The position numbers and the translations under genes are program-made. Under the pieces are notes generated by a model. The model had not been told where the DNA came from and searched no databases. It saw only the letters and a list, made by a program, of their open reading frames with translations. A stretch of DNA of 64,000 nt from Bacillus sp. FJAT-14578. Lineage in GTDB: Bacteria; Bacillota; Bacilli; Bacillales; Bacillaceae_H. The stretch is from the NCBI RefSeq assembly GCF_000504165.1, contig NZ_AYSE01000004.1, positions 124,001-188,000 of the forward strand, given 5' to 3'. Positions within the stretch are counted from its first letter, which is position 1. Each line of letters opens with the position of its first letter. Positions 27,074 to 35,538 of the stretch are shown in pieces.

Positions 27074-27230
27074 GAGACGCGTACAGAACGTGTGACAACG
27101 TTCCGTCCACGTCTCTTTTTGTTTTAGAATAAGACAAAGGGAATGTTTTTCAATGATTCAAGAAGTATAAAAAATGCTAGTGAATGTAATTTATGTCTAG
27201 ATACACCATCCTTTCAAAAAATTATAATGA
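27074..27230 (+). promoter_or_regulatory. Terminator-promoter cassette, copy A (upstream of aldehyde dehydrogenase)
   Basis: The cassette begins with a terminator (AGAGACG/CGTCTCT with an inner AACGTT region and TTTTTG, 27074-27121). It continues with GACAAAGGGA, AGAAGTATAAAAAATGCTAG and TTTATGTCTAGATACA and ends with TATAAT at 27223-27228. ATGCTAG (27174-27180) and ATGTCTAG (27193-27200) are direct repeats about 20 bp apart, the second 22 bp before the -10. There is no good -35. This is the geometry of an AraC-type activated promoter. It is nearly identical to 28803-28960. Confidence 0.75.
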
Positions 27231-27262
27231 ATTTGTAAACACAAGAGGATAGGAGTGGGGAT

Positions 27263-28756
27263 ATGCAAAACGTAAGTGCAAAAGAAATCGAATTAAGTCC
27301 TAGATTAGTAGAATTTTTAAATGGTGTAAAAAAACTGTATATAAATGGACAATGGGTAGACTCCATTTATGGTAAAACATTTGAAACTGTTAATCCTGCA
27401 ACTGGTGAAAAGCTGGCGGATGTGGCAGAGGCCGGTCCTGGAGATATTCATTTAGCTGTAAAAGCGGCAAGAGAAGCGTTTGATCACGGACCATGGTCAA
27501 AAATGGGCACAGCTGAGAAAAGTCGCCTCATCTATAAGTTAGCGGATTTAATGGAAGAGCATAAACTAGAGTTGGCGCAGCTTGAGACATTGGATAACGG
27601 GAAACCCCTCCGCGAAACAATGAATGCAGACGTTCCGTTAGCAATTGAACATTTCCGTTATTTTGCGGGCTGGGCAACGAAAATCGTGGGACAAACCATC
27701 CCTGTACAAGGTAACTATTTTAACTATACACGCCATGAAGCCTTGGGAGTCGTCGGACAAATTATTCCTTGGAACTTCCCGTTGTTAATGGCTGCATGGA
27801 AACTGGGTGCCGCACTTGCGACAGGTTGTACCATCGTATTAAAACCGGCTGAACAAACACCGCTTTCCGCTTTATATTTAGCAAAATTAATAGAAGAAGC
27901 AGGATTCCCAAAAGGCGTTGTTAACGTTGTAACTGGCTATGGCCAAACAGCGGGCGCACCTCTTGTTGATCATCCATTAGTGGATAAAATCGCTTTTACT
28001 GGTTCAACGCCTGTCGGAAAAGCGATTATGAGACAAGCAAGTGAATCATTAAAACGTGTAACCCTTGAGCTTGGCGGGAAATCACCGAACATCATTTTAC
28101 CGGATGCCGATCTTTCAAAAGCAGTTCCTGGCGCGTTAATGGGCATTATGTTTAACCAGGGACAGGTGTGCTGCGCGGGAAGCCGTTTGTACGTTCAGAA
28201 GAAACAATATGATAATGTGGTAGCCGATTTAGTGTCTCTGACTAAAAACATTAACCAGGGCAATGGGTTATTACAAGAAACGACAATGGGACCGTTAATT
28301 TCAGCCCAGCAGCAAAAGCGCGTAAAAGGATATATTGATAAAGGAATTGAAGAAGGGGCGGAAGTGTTAGCAGGCGGTCACATCCCATATGATCAAGGTT
28401 ATTTCGTTTCTCCAACCATTTTTGCCGATGTGAATCATTCGATGGCGATTGCGAAAGAGGAAATCTTTGGTCCAGTTGTAGCTGCTATGCCGTTTGATGA
28501 TTTAGATGATCTTGTTGAAAAAGCGAATGACTCCGATTACGGTTTAGCAGCGGGTGTTTGGACGCAGGATATTAAGAAGGCTCATTATATTGCACACCGC
28601 ATTAAGGCAGGTACGGTGTGGGTGAACTGCTACAATGCATTTGATGCGGCAAGTCCATTTGGCGGCTATAAGCAATCCGGTATCGGCCGTGAAATGGGAA
28701 GCTACGCGTTAGACAACTATACAGAAGTGAAGAGTGTATGGGTGAACATGGACTAA
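27263..28756 (+). CDS. NAD(P)-dependent aldehyde dehydrogenase (DhaS-like)
   Basis: The 497-aa protein is a classical ALDH: VVGQIIPWNFPLLMAAWKLG, nucleotide-binding GSTPVGKAI, general-base Glu in LELGGKSPN and nucleophile Cys in GQVCCAGSR, ending FGGYKQSGIGREMGSYAL. It oxidises an aldehyde to the free acid and is not a CoA-acylating PduP type. Its promoter is a copy of the one driving the diol/glycerol dehydratase operon 330 bp downstream, so its likely substrate is the aldehyde made by that enzyme, 3-hydroxypropionaldehyde or propionaldehyde. GGAGTGGGG precedes ATG 27263. It resembles Bacillus DhaS, but the substrate is inferred from context. Confidence 0.92.
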   Translation: MQNVSAKEIELSPRLVEFLNGVKKLYINGQWVDSIYGKTFETVNPATGEKLADVAEAGPGDIHLAVKAAREAFDHGPWSKMGTAEKSRLIYKLADLMEEHKLELAQLETLDNGKPLRETMNADVPLAIEHFRYFAGWATKIVGQTIPVQGNYFNYTRHEALGVVGQIIPWNFPLLMAAWKLGAALATGCTIVLKPAEQTPLSALYLAKLIEEAGFPKGVVNVVTGYGQTAGAPLVDHPLVDKIAFTGSTPVGKAIMRQASESLKRVTLELGGKSPNIILPDADLSKAVPGALMGIMFNQGQVCCAGSRLYVQKKQYDNVVADLVSLTKNINQGNGLLQETTMGPLISAQQQKRVKGYIDKGIEEGAEVLAGGHIPYDQGYFVSPTIFADVNHSMAIAKEEIFGPVVAAMPFDDLDDLVEKANDSDYGLAAGVWTQDIKKAHYIAHRIKAGTVWVNCYNAFDAASPFGGYKQSGIGREMGSYALDNYTEVKSVWVNMD

Positions 28757-28802
28757 GTCGTCCAATTCTTCCATTATGAATAGAGCTGTTTCCATACAAG
28801 AT

Positions 28803-28960
28803 GAGACGTGGCTAGAGCGTGTGACAACGTTCTGGGCACGTCTCTTTTTGTTTTAGGATCAGACAAAGGGAGTGTTTTTCTATGATGTAAGAAGTATAAA
28901 AAATGCTAGTAAATGTAATTTATGTCTAGATACATAATGATTTCAGAAAATTATAATAAA
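28803..28960 (+). promoter_or_regulatory. Terminator-promoter cassette, copy B (upstream of the channel/dehydratase operon)
   Basis: Second copy of the 27074-27230 cassette. It has a terminator GAGACGTG/CACGTCTC with TTTTTG (28803-28850), the boxes ATGCTAG (28903-28909) and ATGTCTAG (28922-28929), and TATAAT at 28952-28957. The spacing from box to -10, 22 bp, is the same as in copy A. A 130-bp leader follows up to the channel gene, with no riboswitch seen. Confidence 0.75.
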
Positions 28961-29085
28961 TTTAACGAAAATAAAAAAAGGAGGAGAAGACCAAAAGCAT
29001 TCCCATCAAACGATTACGTAAGTAGTATCCTTGCTAAAGAGTAGAGAAATAGACTTTCAACGGAGGACATGAAGGATACGAACAA

Positions 29086-29970
29086 TTGCTTCATGGAGGT
29101 GACTTAAAAAATAGAAAGAAGGTGTCTCCCATAAAAGAGTTAAAAGGAGAATTAATCGCAGAGTTTATTGGCAGCTTTATTCTGATTTTTTTTGGCGCAG
29201 GTTGTGTTGCTGCTCTTGTTTTAAATGAAGCTCAATATACGATATGGGATATAGCCATAATTTGGGGATTAGCCGTGAGTTTGGCTCTTTATTTGACTGC
29301 AGCCATATCAGGAGCACATATTAACCCGGCGGTCACATTATCACTTGCCGTTTATCGCGGGTTCTCTTGGACTAAGGTCTTACCTTATATTTTAGCCCAA
29401 ACAACCGGGGCCTTTACGGGAGCCGCTTTCGTATATGGACTCTATTACAATGGTTTTATCCACTATGAAACAACAAAGGAAGTCATACGCGGGAGCGCAG
29501 AAAGTCAACCTTTGGCTAGCATCTTTTCTACCTACCCTGCTCCCTATCTCCATTATTTTCAAGCGGCATTAGTTGAAATGGCCATTACTGCTTTTCTAGT
29601 AGCCGCTCTATTTGCCTTTATTGACGAACGAAATTCATTTGCTCCTACAAAAGCATTATTTCCGTTAGCGGTAGGAATGGTTGTTGCTGCACTCGGTGGT
29701 TCCTTTGGTACATTAACAGGGTTTGCGATGAATCCGGCGCGGGATTTCGGCCCTAAATTATTCTCGGCGTTAGTCGGATGGGGACCTGTCGCTTTTTCTG
29801 GAATAAAAGGATATTTCTGGGTTCCGCTTATCGCGCCAATGATTGGAGCGATGATAGGGGGCGGATTGTATGATTATCTCATTGGCAAGTATCTTTCTGT
29901 TGAAAATTCCGCCTTGAAGGAAACCGAGAGCATCCAGGAAGAAATTGCCGCTTCTTCAGAAACCTATTAA
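29086..29970 (+). CDS. MIP-family channel (glycerol/propanediol facilitator)
   Basis: The 294-aa protein has six membrane helices and two NPA loops, HINPAVTLSL and FAMNPARDFG; Asp after the second NPAR is the glyceroporin-type residue. It would admit glycerol or 1,2-propanediol for the dehydratase encoded directly downstream. The start is uncertain: TTG 29086 has AAGGAT 9 bp upstream, while GTG 29122 is the alternative. The first 15 residues are hydrophilic and the C-terminus is Glu-rich. The gap to the dehydratase large subunit is 39 bp, so it is the first gene of the operon. Confidence 0.92.
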   Translation: MLHGGDLKNRKKVSPIKELKGELIAEFIGSFILIFFGAGCVAALVLNEAQYTIWDIAIIWGLAVSLALYLTAAISGAHINPAVTLSLAVYRGFSWTKVLPYILAQTTGAFTGAAFVYGLYYNGFIHYETTKEVIRGSAESQPLASIFSTYPAPYLHYFQAALVEMAITAFLVAALFAFIDERNSFAPTKALFPLAVGMVVAALGGSFGTLTGFAMNPARDFGPKLFSALVGWGPVAFSGIKGYFWVPLIAPMIGAMIGGGLYDYLIGKYLSVENSALKETESIQEEIAASSETY

Positions 29971-30009
29971 ACAATTATATAAATAATGATAGAAAGAGGG
30001 ATATCTCTT

Positions 30010-31677
30010 ATGCTGCGTTCAAAACGATTTGAGATTTTAGAAGAAAGACCGGTCAATAAAGATGGATTTGTAACAGAATGGCCTGAAATGGGATTTGTCG
30101 CGATGTCCAGCCCTAATGATCCAAAGCCTTCTGTCAGAGTAGAAAATGGCAGGATCGTAGAATTGGATGAAAAAAAACGAGAAGACTTTGATATGCTGGA
30201 CCAGTTTATTGCAGATTACACGATTGATGCAAGCATAGTCGAACAAGTCATGGCTCTTGACAGTCTGGAGATTGCACGAAAGCTCGTGGATATTAATGTG
30301 TCCCGTTCAGAAATTGTCAAGCTGTCAAAAGGGCTCACACCTGCAAAAGTGCTGGAAGTTCTCAATCATATGAATGTTGTCGAAATGATGATGGCCCTGC
30401 AAAAGATGAGAGCAAGGAAAACGCCGTCTAATCAATGCCACGTCACAAATGTGCGCGATAACCCTGTACTAATGGCAGCGGATGCTGCAGAAGCGGGACT
30501 CTATGGGTTTGATGAACAAGAAACAACGGTTGGAGTTGCCCGCTATGCTCCCTTTAATGCGTTAGCATTACTCGTAGGTTCTCAAACCGCAAGGAATGGA
30601 GTCTTAACTCAAGATTCTTTAGAAGAAGCGACTGAACTTCGTTTAGCCATGCTTGGAATGACGTCCTATGCTGAAACCGTTTCTATTTACGGTACGGAAT
30701 CTGTTTTTATAGACGGGGATGATACACCTTGGTCAAAGTCATTTTTAGCCTCTGCTTATGCTTCACGTGGTGCTAAAATGCGCTTTACATCAGGTACTGG
30801 TTCCGAGGTGCAAATGGCCGGGGCAGAAGGAAAATCCATGCTTTATTTAGAAATTCGCTGTGTCATGATGGCAAAAGGAGCAGGTGTTCAAGGGCTGCAA
30901 AATGGTTCCATCAGCTGTATCGGCATCCCAGCCTCTGTACCGAGCGGAATCCGCGCCGTCTTAGCGGAAAACTTGGCCACAACATTATTTGATTTGGAAG
31001 TAGCCTCAGGAAATGACCAAACTTTCTCACATTCGGAAATTCGACGGAGTGCCAAAATGCTGTGTCAAATGCTGCCTGGTACAGATTTTATCTTTGCAGG
31101 ATTCGCTGCTGTACCGAATAACGAGGATATGTTTGCCGGCTCTAATATGGATTCGAGCGACCTGGACGATTACTTGATTATTCAGCGGGATATGATGGTG
31201 GACGGCGGATTAAAACCGGTGGATGAAGAAAGCGTTATCAAAACCCGTTATGAGGCGGCTAAAGCGATGCAGGCTATTTTTGAAGAGCTTGGATTCCCCG
31301 CGATTACCGATGAGGAAATCGAAGCGGCCACTTATGCTAACAGCAGTGTTGATATGCCGCAGCGAAACGTTGTTGAAGATTTAAAAGCGGCTGAGCGAAT
31401 TTTACGGGATGGGATTTCGGGATTTGATATAGCTCTCATCTTAGCTAAGCGCGGATATCGCCAAACGGCCGAACGGATTTTCAATATGTTGAAACAAAGG
31501 GTAGCCGGCGACTATTTGCATACATCGGCCATTATTAATAAAGATAATATCGTCATAAGCGCGGTAAATGATGAAAATGATTACATGGGACCTGGAACAG
31601 GCTACCGCCTCAGTCCGGAAAGATGGGAAGAAATCAAAAACATTCGTCAAGCCATCAGTCCGAAAGACTTTGATTAA
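30010..31677 (+). CDS. pduC: B12-dependent diol/glycerol dehydratase large subunit
   Basis: This 555-aa protein matches the catalytic alpha subunit family from end to end: LRSKRFEILEERPVNKDGFV, SPNDPKP, HMNVVEMMMALQKMRARKTP, the TIM-barrel segments YAPFNALALLVGSQ and YGTESVFIDGDDTPWSK, and DYLHTSAIINKDN near the end. It uses adenosylcobalamin to convert 1,2-propanediol to propionaldehyde or glycerol to 3-hydroxypropionaldehyde. ATG 30010 has AGAGGG about 9 bp upstream; an in-frame codon at 29986 adds residues absent from the family. From sequence alone I cannot separate diol from glycerol dehydratase (dhaB1). Confidence 0.95.
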   Translation: MLRSKRFEILEERPVNKDGFVTEWPEMGFVAMSSPNDPKPSVRVENGRIVELDEKKREDFDMLDQFIADYTIDASIVEQVMALDSLEIARKLVDINVSRSEIVKLSKGLTPAKVLEVLNHMNVVEMMMALQKMRARKTPSNQCHVTNVRDNPVLMAADAAEAGLYGFDEQETTVGVARYAPFNALALLVGSQTARNGVLTQDSLEEATELRLAMLGMTSYAETVSIYGTESVFIDGDDTPWSKSFLASAYASRGAKMRFTSGTGSEVQMAGAEGKSMLYLEIRCVMMAKGAGVQGLQNGSISCIGIPASVPSGIRAVLAENLATTLFDLEVASGNDQTFSHSEIRRSAKMLCQMLPGTDFIFAGFAAVPNNEDMFAGSNMDSSDLDDYLIIQRDMMVDGGLKPVDEESVIKTRYEAAKAMQAIFEELGFPAITDEEIEAATYANSSVDMPQRNVVEDLKAAERILRDGISGFDIALILAKRGYRQTAERIFNMLKQRVAGDYLHTSAIINKDNIVISAVNDENDYMGPGTGYRLSPERWEEIKNIRQAISPKDFD

Positions 31678-31691
31678 GGGAGGAATTGAAT

Positions 31692-32270
31692 ATGACGTCA
31701 GCAGCATTTTCCATTGAGATGAAATTAACGGAAATCGGGCCGGCAACAAAAGGAGCTAATCCGAGAGAAGTGATTGTAGCCGTAGCACCTGCTTTTGGAA
31801 AAGAAATGAATAAAACCATTGTGAAAGTCGATCACGCTGCTGTCCTGCGTGAAATCCTTTCCGGGATTGAAGAACAAGGAGCCGTTCCACGGGTCATTCG
31901 CAGCTTGCGCACAGCTGACCTGGCTTTTATGGCGCACGGAGCAGCCCAAATGAGCGGTTCAGGCATCAGCATCGGCCTGCAGTCGCGGGGAACGGCAGTG
32001 ATCCATCAGCGTGATTTGGATCCGCTGAGCAATCTTGAATTATTTCCTCAATCTCCATTAATTACTTTAGACATGTACCGGGCGATTGGACGGAACGCGG
32101 CCATGTATGCGTTAGGGGAAAGCCCGAATCCTGTACCGGTGTTAAATGACGAAATGACACGTCCTAAATACCAGGCGGCAGCGGCCCTGCTTTATTTAAA
32201 AGAGTGCCAGTCGCTTGTACCGGATCAGAAGCCTGTTGAATTAAAAGCAGAATTTTTAATAAAAGGCTAG
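31692..32270 (+). CDS. pduD: Diol/glycerol dehydratase medium subunit
   Basis: The 192-aa beta subunit has EIGPATKGANPREVIVAVAP, GIEEQGAVPRVIR and SGISIGLQSRGTAVIHQRDL, the cobalamin-contacting part of the family. It starts directly at the folded domain. The N-terminal extension of about 30 residues that targets enteric PduD into microcompartments is absent, as in cytosolic glycerol dehydratase DhaC. ATG 31692 has GGAGG 7 bp upstream; TTG 31686 is too close to the site. It lies 14 bp after pduC, in tight operon order. Confidence 0.93.
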   Translation: MTSAAFSIEMKLTEIGPATKGANPREVIVAVAPAFGKEMNKTIVKVDHAAVLREILSGIEEQGAVPRVIRSLRTADLAFMAHGAAQMSGSGISIGLQSRGTAVIHQRDLDPLSNLELFPQSPLITLDMYRAIGRNAAMYALGESPNPVPVLNDEMTRPKYQAAAALLYLKECQSLVPDQKPVELKAEFLIKG

Positions 32271-32281
32271 GAGGAAAGAAC

Positions 32282-32728
32282 ATGGAAAATATAACAAAAG
32301 AAAAAGTAGAAAATTTAACAAAAAAAGACTATCCGCTCGGTTCAAAAAGGCCTGATTTATTGTTCACTCCCACAGAAAAAGCCTATAACGATTTAACATT
32401 GGATGCTGCTTTAAAAGGAGAGGTAACGGGAGCGGATTTGCGTATCAGCCCAAAAACCCTTGAAATGCATGCGGACATTAGTGAAAGTTTAGGGAGAACA
32501 CAACTGGCGAAAAACTTCCGCCGAGCAGCTGAAATGATCAATATATCGGATGCTCGTATATTAGAAATCTATAATGCTATGCGCCCTAACCGTTCGACGA
32601 AAGAAGAGCTTTTAGCGATTGCCGATGAATTAGAAACAGAATATGGAGCGACAGAAAATGCCGCATTAATCCGCGAAGCTGCAGATGTATACGAAAGACG
32701 CGGAAGATTAAAGAAAATTGAGGACTGA
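32282..32728 (+). CDS. pduE: Diol/glycerol dehydratase small subunit
   Basis: The 148-aa gamma subunit has KDYPLGSKRPDLLFTPT, LTLDAALKGEVTGADLRISP, LGRTQLAKNFRRAAEMI and RPNRSTKEELLAIADELE, all characteristic of PduE/DhaE. The N-terminus is short, again without an obvious encapsulation peptide beyond about 15 charged residues. TAGGAGG lies about 8 bp before ATG 32282. It completes the alpha-beta-gamma enzyme. Confidence 0.94.
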   Translation: MENITKEKVENLTKKDYPLGSKRPDLLFTPTEKAYNDLTLDAALKGEVTGADLRISPKTLEMHADISESLGRTQLAKNFRRAAEMINISDARILEIYNAMRPNRSTKEELLAIADELETEYGATENAALIREAADVYERRGRLKKIED

Positions 32729-32732
32729 AGGA

Positions 32733-34571
32733 ATGGTGAAAAGAATTTTAGCTGGTGTCGATATCGGCAATTCATCGACCGAAGTGGCGATCGCAAGTGT
32801 GGAGGGGGACCATGCACAATTTCTTTCCCAGCATTTAGTCAAAACAACGGGCATAAAAGGAACGACTGATAATGTGAAAGGCATCCATTTTGCTTTGCAG
32901 GAAGCGGCTAAAAAAGCAGACATCGATCTAAAGGACATTGATTTGATCCGGTTGAATGATGCCGTTCCAGTTATTGGCGATTTGGCCATGGACCTGATTA
33001 GCGAAACGATTATCACCGAATCTTCCATGATCGGCCATAATCCGGATACTCCGGGCGGAGCCGGTTTAGGTGTTGGAACAACCGTTTTAATCGACCAATT
33101 ATTGGACGTAGAAGAAAAAGAGCAGAATTATATTGCCGTTATACCTAAATCCTTTGATTATGAATGGGTTGCCCACCTTCTTAATCAGGCAGAAAGCGAA
33201 GGAATATCCGTTACCGGCGCGATTGTTCAAAAGGATGATGGAGTGTTAATACACAACCGCCTGAACAAAAAAATTCCGATCGTAGATGAGGTCGCTTTGA
33301 TTGAAAAAGTCCCTCTTTTGAAATTGGCCGCGATAGAAGTAGCTTTACCGGGCCATGTGATTCGGACGTTAAGCAATCCATACGGCCTTTCTACCGTCTT
33401 TGAGTTGGATCCTGACCAGACGATACAAATTGCTTTAGTCGCTAAAGCCTTAGTTGGCAACCGATCGGCCGTAGTGATCCGGACACCGAAGGGGGAAGTG
33501 GTCGAACGGAAAATAGAAGCGGGACGAGTCATTTTAATAGGGTCGAATAATCAGAGACTGGAAGTATCCATTAATGATGGGGCAGAAACCATTATGAATA
33601 CGTATGGAAAACTAGAAACGCTGACAGATGTTCAGGGGGAAACGGGCACGAATGTCGGGGGGATGTTTAACGGTCTCCGCCATGATTTAGCAGAACTCAC
33701 CGGACAATTGCCAAATGAGATTACCATCTCTGATTTTTTAGCCGTTGATGCGGTGATCCCGACCTCTATTAGCGGGGCGATGGCCGGTGAGCTTTCCATG
33801 GAAAGCGGTGTCGCTTTAGCCTCAATGGTAAAAACAGATAAAGTCCCTGTCCAAAGAGTCGCCCATCTTTTGGAAAAAGAAGTTGGCGTCGCGGTTGAAG
33901 TGGGCGGTGTTGAAGCAGAAATGGCCATTCGCGGAGCCTTAACGACTCCCGGTACGAGAAAACCGATTGTGATTCTCGATATGGGTGGTGGTTCAACCGA
34001 TGCCGCCATGATGAATGAAGCCGGCAAAATCGTCTCAAGCCACTTGGCCGGTGCAGGAGATATGGTCACGATGCTGATTAATTCCGAACTCGCTTTAGGA
34101 GACAAGGAACTCGCCGAAAAAATTAAAAAGTATCCTTTAGGCAAAGTGCTGAGTTTATTCCATATGCAGCTAGAGGACGGAACGATGTTATTTTCTGAAA
34201 CGCCTTTTCCACCGTACACATTCGGGAAAGTAGTGATTCGGGAAGAACAAGATCTCACACCTTTATCAAGTAAAGCATCCATGGAGAAAATCAGGGAAAT
34301 ACGCCGAAGTGCAAAGCGGAGAGTGTTTGTGACGAATGCGCTGCGCGCTCTTAAGCGAGTCATCCCGACAGGTAATTTAAAACATTTGTCTTTTGTCGTC
34401 ATGGTGGGGGGATCAGCACTTGACTTTGAAATTCCGCAAATGTTGACAGAGGAACTGGGCAAGTACGGCATTGTAGCCGGTTTTGCCAATATACGCGGTA
34501 CAGAAGGCCCGCGAAATGCAGTCGCTACCGGTTTGGTCTTATCTTCTGTCAGACAAGAGGTATTAAAATGA
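32733..34571 (+). CDS. pduG: Dehydratase-reactivating factor large subunit
   Basis: The 612-aa chaperone-like ATPase has the actin-fold N-terminus ILAGVDIGNSSTEVAIA and a second phosphate loop ILDMGGGSTDAAMM, with NTPGGAGLGVG and NIRGTEGPRNAVATGLVL between and after. PduG/DhaF with its small partner exchanges damaged cobalamin bound to the dehydratase for intact cofactor at the cost of ATP. ATG 32733 lies 4 bp after the pduE stop with GAGGA about 9 bp upstream. The length matches the family. Confidence 0.94.
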   Translation: MVKRILAGVDIGNSSTEVAIASVEGDHAQFLSQHLVKTTGIKGTTDNVKGIHFALQEAAKKADIDLKDIDLIRLNDAVPVIGDLAMDLISETIITESSMIGHNPDTPGGAGLGVGTTVLIDQLLDVEEKEQNYIAVIPKSFDYEWVAHLLNQAESEGISVTGAIVQKDDGVLIHNRLNKKIPIVDEVALIEKVPLLKLAAIEVALPGHVIRTLSNPYGLSTVFELDPDQTIQIALVAKALVGNRSAVVIRTPKGEVVERKIEAGRVILIGSNNQRLEVSINDGAETIMNTYGKLETLTDVQGETGTNVGGMFNGLRHDLAELTGQLPNEITISDFLAVDAVIPTSISGAMAGELSMESGVALASMVKTDKVPVQRVAHLLEKEVGVAVEVGGVEAEMAIRGALTTPGTRKPIVILDMGGGSTDAAMMNEAGKIVSSHLAGAGDMVTMLINSELALGDKELAEKIKKYPLGKVLSLFHMQLEDGTMLFSETPFPPYTFGKVVIREEQDLTPLSSKASMEKIREIRRSAKRRVFVTNALRALKRVIPTGNLKHLSFVVMVGGSALDFEIPQMLTEELGKYGIVAGFANIRGTEGPRNAVATGLVLSSVRQEVLK

Positions 34572-34900
34572 ACAAACGTGAAATTTACATTGCCATTTTA
34601 TATAACAGCAATCTGCCCTCTGATCAAATTCAGGAAGTCTGTGCCGGCTTGGAAGAAGAAGAGGTTCCGTTCTTACTGCAAGAACGGGACAAAGCGGTCA
34701 GTTTTATTGAATTGGGGTGGGAAGCAGCATCCAAGTCCCCTTTGCAAGTCGGTATCGGGATTGATCAAAATGGAGATGTATGTGTGCATCACCAGAAATT
34801 GAAGCAGGAAGAACCATATTTACAAGACAGCCTTCAAAACGGGCGCAAATTAGGGAAGAACGCAGCCCGTTTGATCAAAGGATTGCCATTATCTTTTTAG
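34568..34900 (+). CDS. pduH: Dehydratase-reactivating factor small subunit
   Basis: The 110-aa protein has IAILYNSNLPSDQIQEVCAG, EEEVPFLLQERD and SPLQVGIGIDQNGDVCVHHQ, matching PduH/DhaG. It resembles the dehydratase beta subunit and displaces it during reactivation. Its ATG overlaps the pduG stop by 4 bp (ATGA), indicating translational coupling and fixed stoichiometry. Confidence 0.92.
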   Translation: MNKREIYIAILYNSNLPSDQIQEVCAGLEEEEVPFLLQERDKAVSFIELGWEAASKSPLQVGIGIDQNGDVCVHHQKLKQEEPYLQDSLQNGRKLGKNAARLIKGLPLSF

Positions 34901-34919
34901 TAGGAGAGGACGGGAAAAG

Positions 34920-35345
34920 ATGAGTCAGATCAATTTAGAATTAGCGAAGAAACTGATCGAGAGTGCTGAAAGGGAAGCGAATGAAATCGAAGTCCCTATG
35001 GTCATTAGCATTGTGGATGAAGGCGGGAATTTCATAGCCTGCCACCGAATGGATGATGCTTTATTGGTAAGCGTGGATATTGCCCAAAACAAAGCATGGA
35101 CGTCAGTAGCTATGAAAATGCCGACAGCAGATTTGGCCCAGGCAGCCGGAATAGGAAAAGAGCTTTACGGTATTAATACAACCAATGGGGGACGGGTTGT
35201 TGTGTTCGGTGGAGGCATTCCGTTACGCCAAAACGGCCAAATCATAGGAGCGGTAGGCGTAAGCGGCGGCTCGGTTGAAGAGGATATACGAGTGGCCCAG
35301 GCAGCCGTTGATGTGCTGAATGAGCCAGTCACTTCAAATAAATAA
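34920..35345 (+). CDS. HbpS/GlcG-family (PduO C-terminal-like) heme-binding protein
   Basis: The 141-aa stand-alone DUF336 domain has VPMVISIVDEGGNFIACHRM, FGGGIPLRQNGQIIGAVGVS and GGSVEEDIRVAQAAVD. In Salmonella PduO this domain is fused to the C-terminus of the adenosyltransferase; here it is a separate gene, with the adenosyltransferase 190 bp further on. GlcG/HbpS-type domains bind heme or corrinoids and form octamers. Its place inside the operon suggests a role in cofactor handling. GGAGAGG lies about 9 bp before ATG 34920. Confidence 0.88.
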   Translation: MSQINLELAKKLIESAEREANEIEVPMVISIVDEGGNFIACHRMDDALLVSVDIAQNKAWTSVAMKMPTADLAQAAGIGKELYGINTTNGGRVVVFGGGIPLRQNGQIIGAVGVSGGSVEEDIRVAQAAVDVLNEPVTSNK

Positions 35346-35417
35346 ATAAATGGAATGATTCATACGGGATTGGTGTGATTAGCATACCTGACATCCAGTG
35401 GATGCAGTCATTTTTAG

Positions 35418-35475
35418 TACCCTTAGGAACCAGCTTTTCAATGAATTTTTCGGTTCCAAGGGTATCATTTGTTTG
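35418..35475 (+). terminator. Hairpin between the HbpS-like and adenosyltransferase genes
   Basis: TACCCTTAGGAACC pairs with GGTTCCAAGGGTA (one bulge), followed by TCATTTGTTT. The T tract is weak, so it may attenuate rather than end transcription. No cobalamin-riboswitch B12 box was seen in this interval. Confidence 0.6.
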
Positions 35476-35538
35476 ATGAAACATGGAATGATGGTTACTG
35501 TGTATGAAAATAAAGGGAAAATAGAGAGGGTGTAAATA

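Noticed and set aside
33632..34489. Long minus-strand ORF inside the reactivase gene
   Set aside because: It is a shadow of pduG on the opposite strand, with no ribosome-binding site and atypical composition.
35346..35538. Possible cobalamin riboswitch before the adenosyltransferase gene
   Set aside because: No B12-box consensus or matching architecture; only one terminator-like hairpin.
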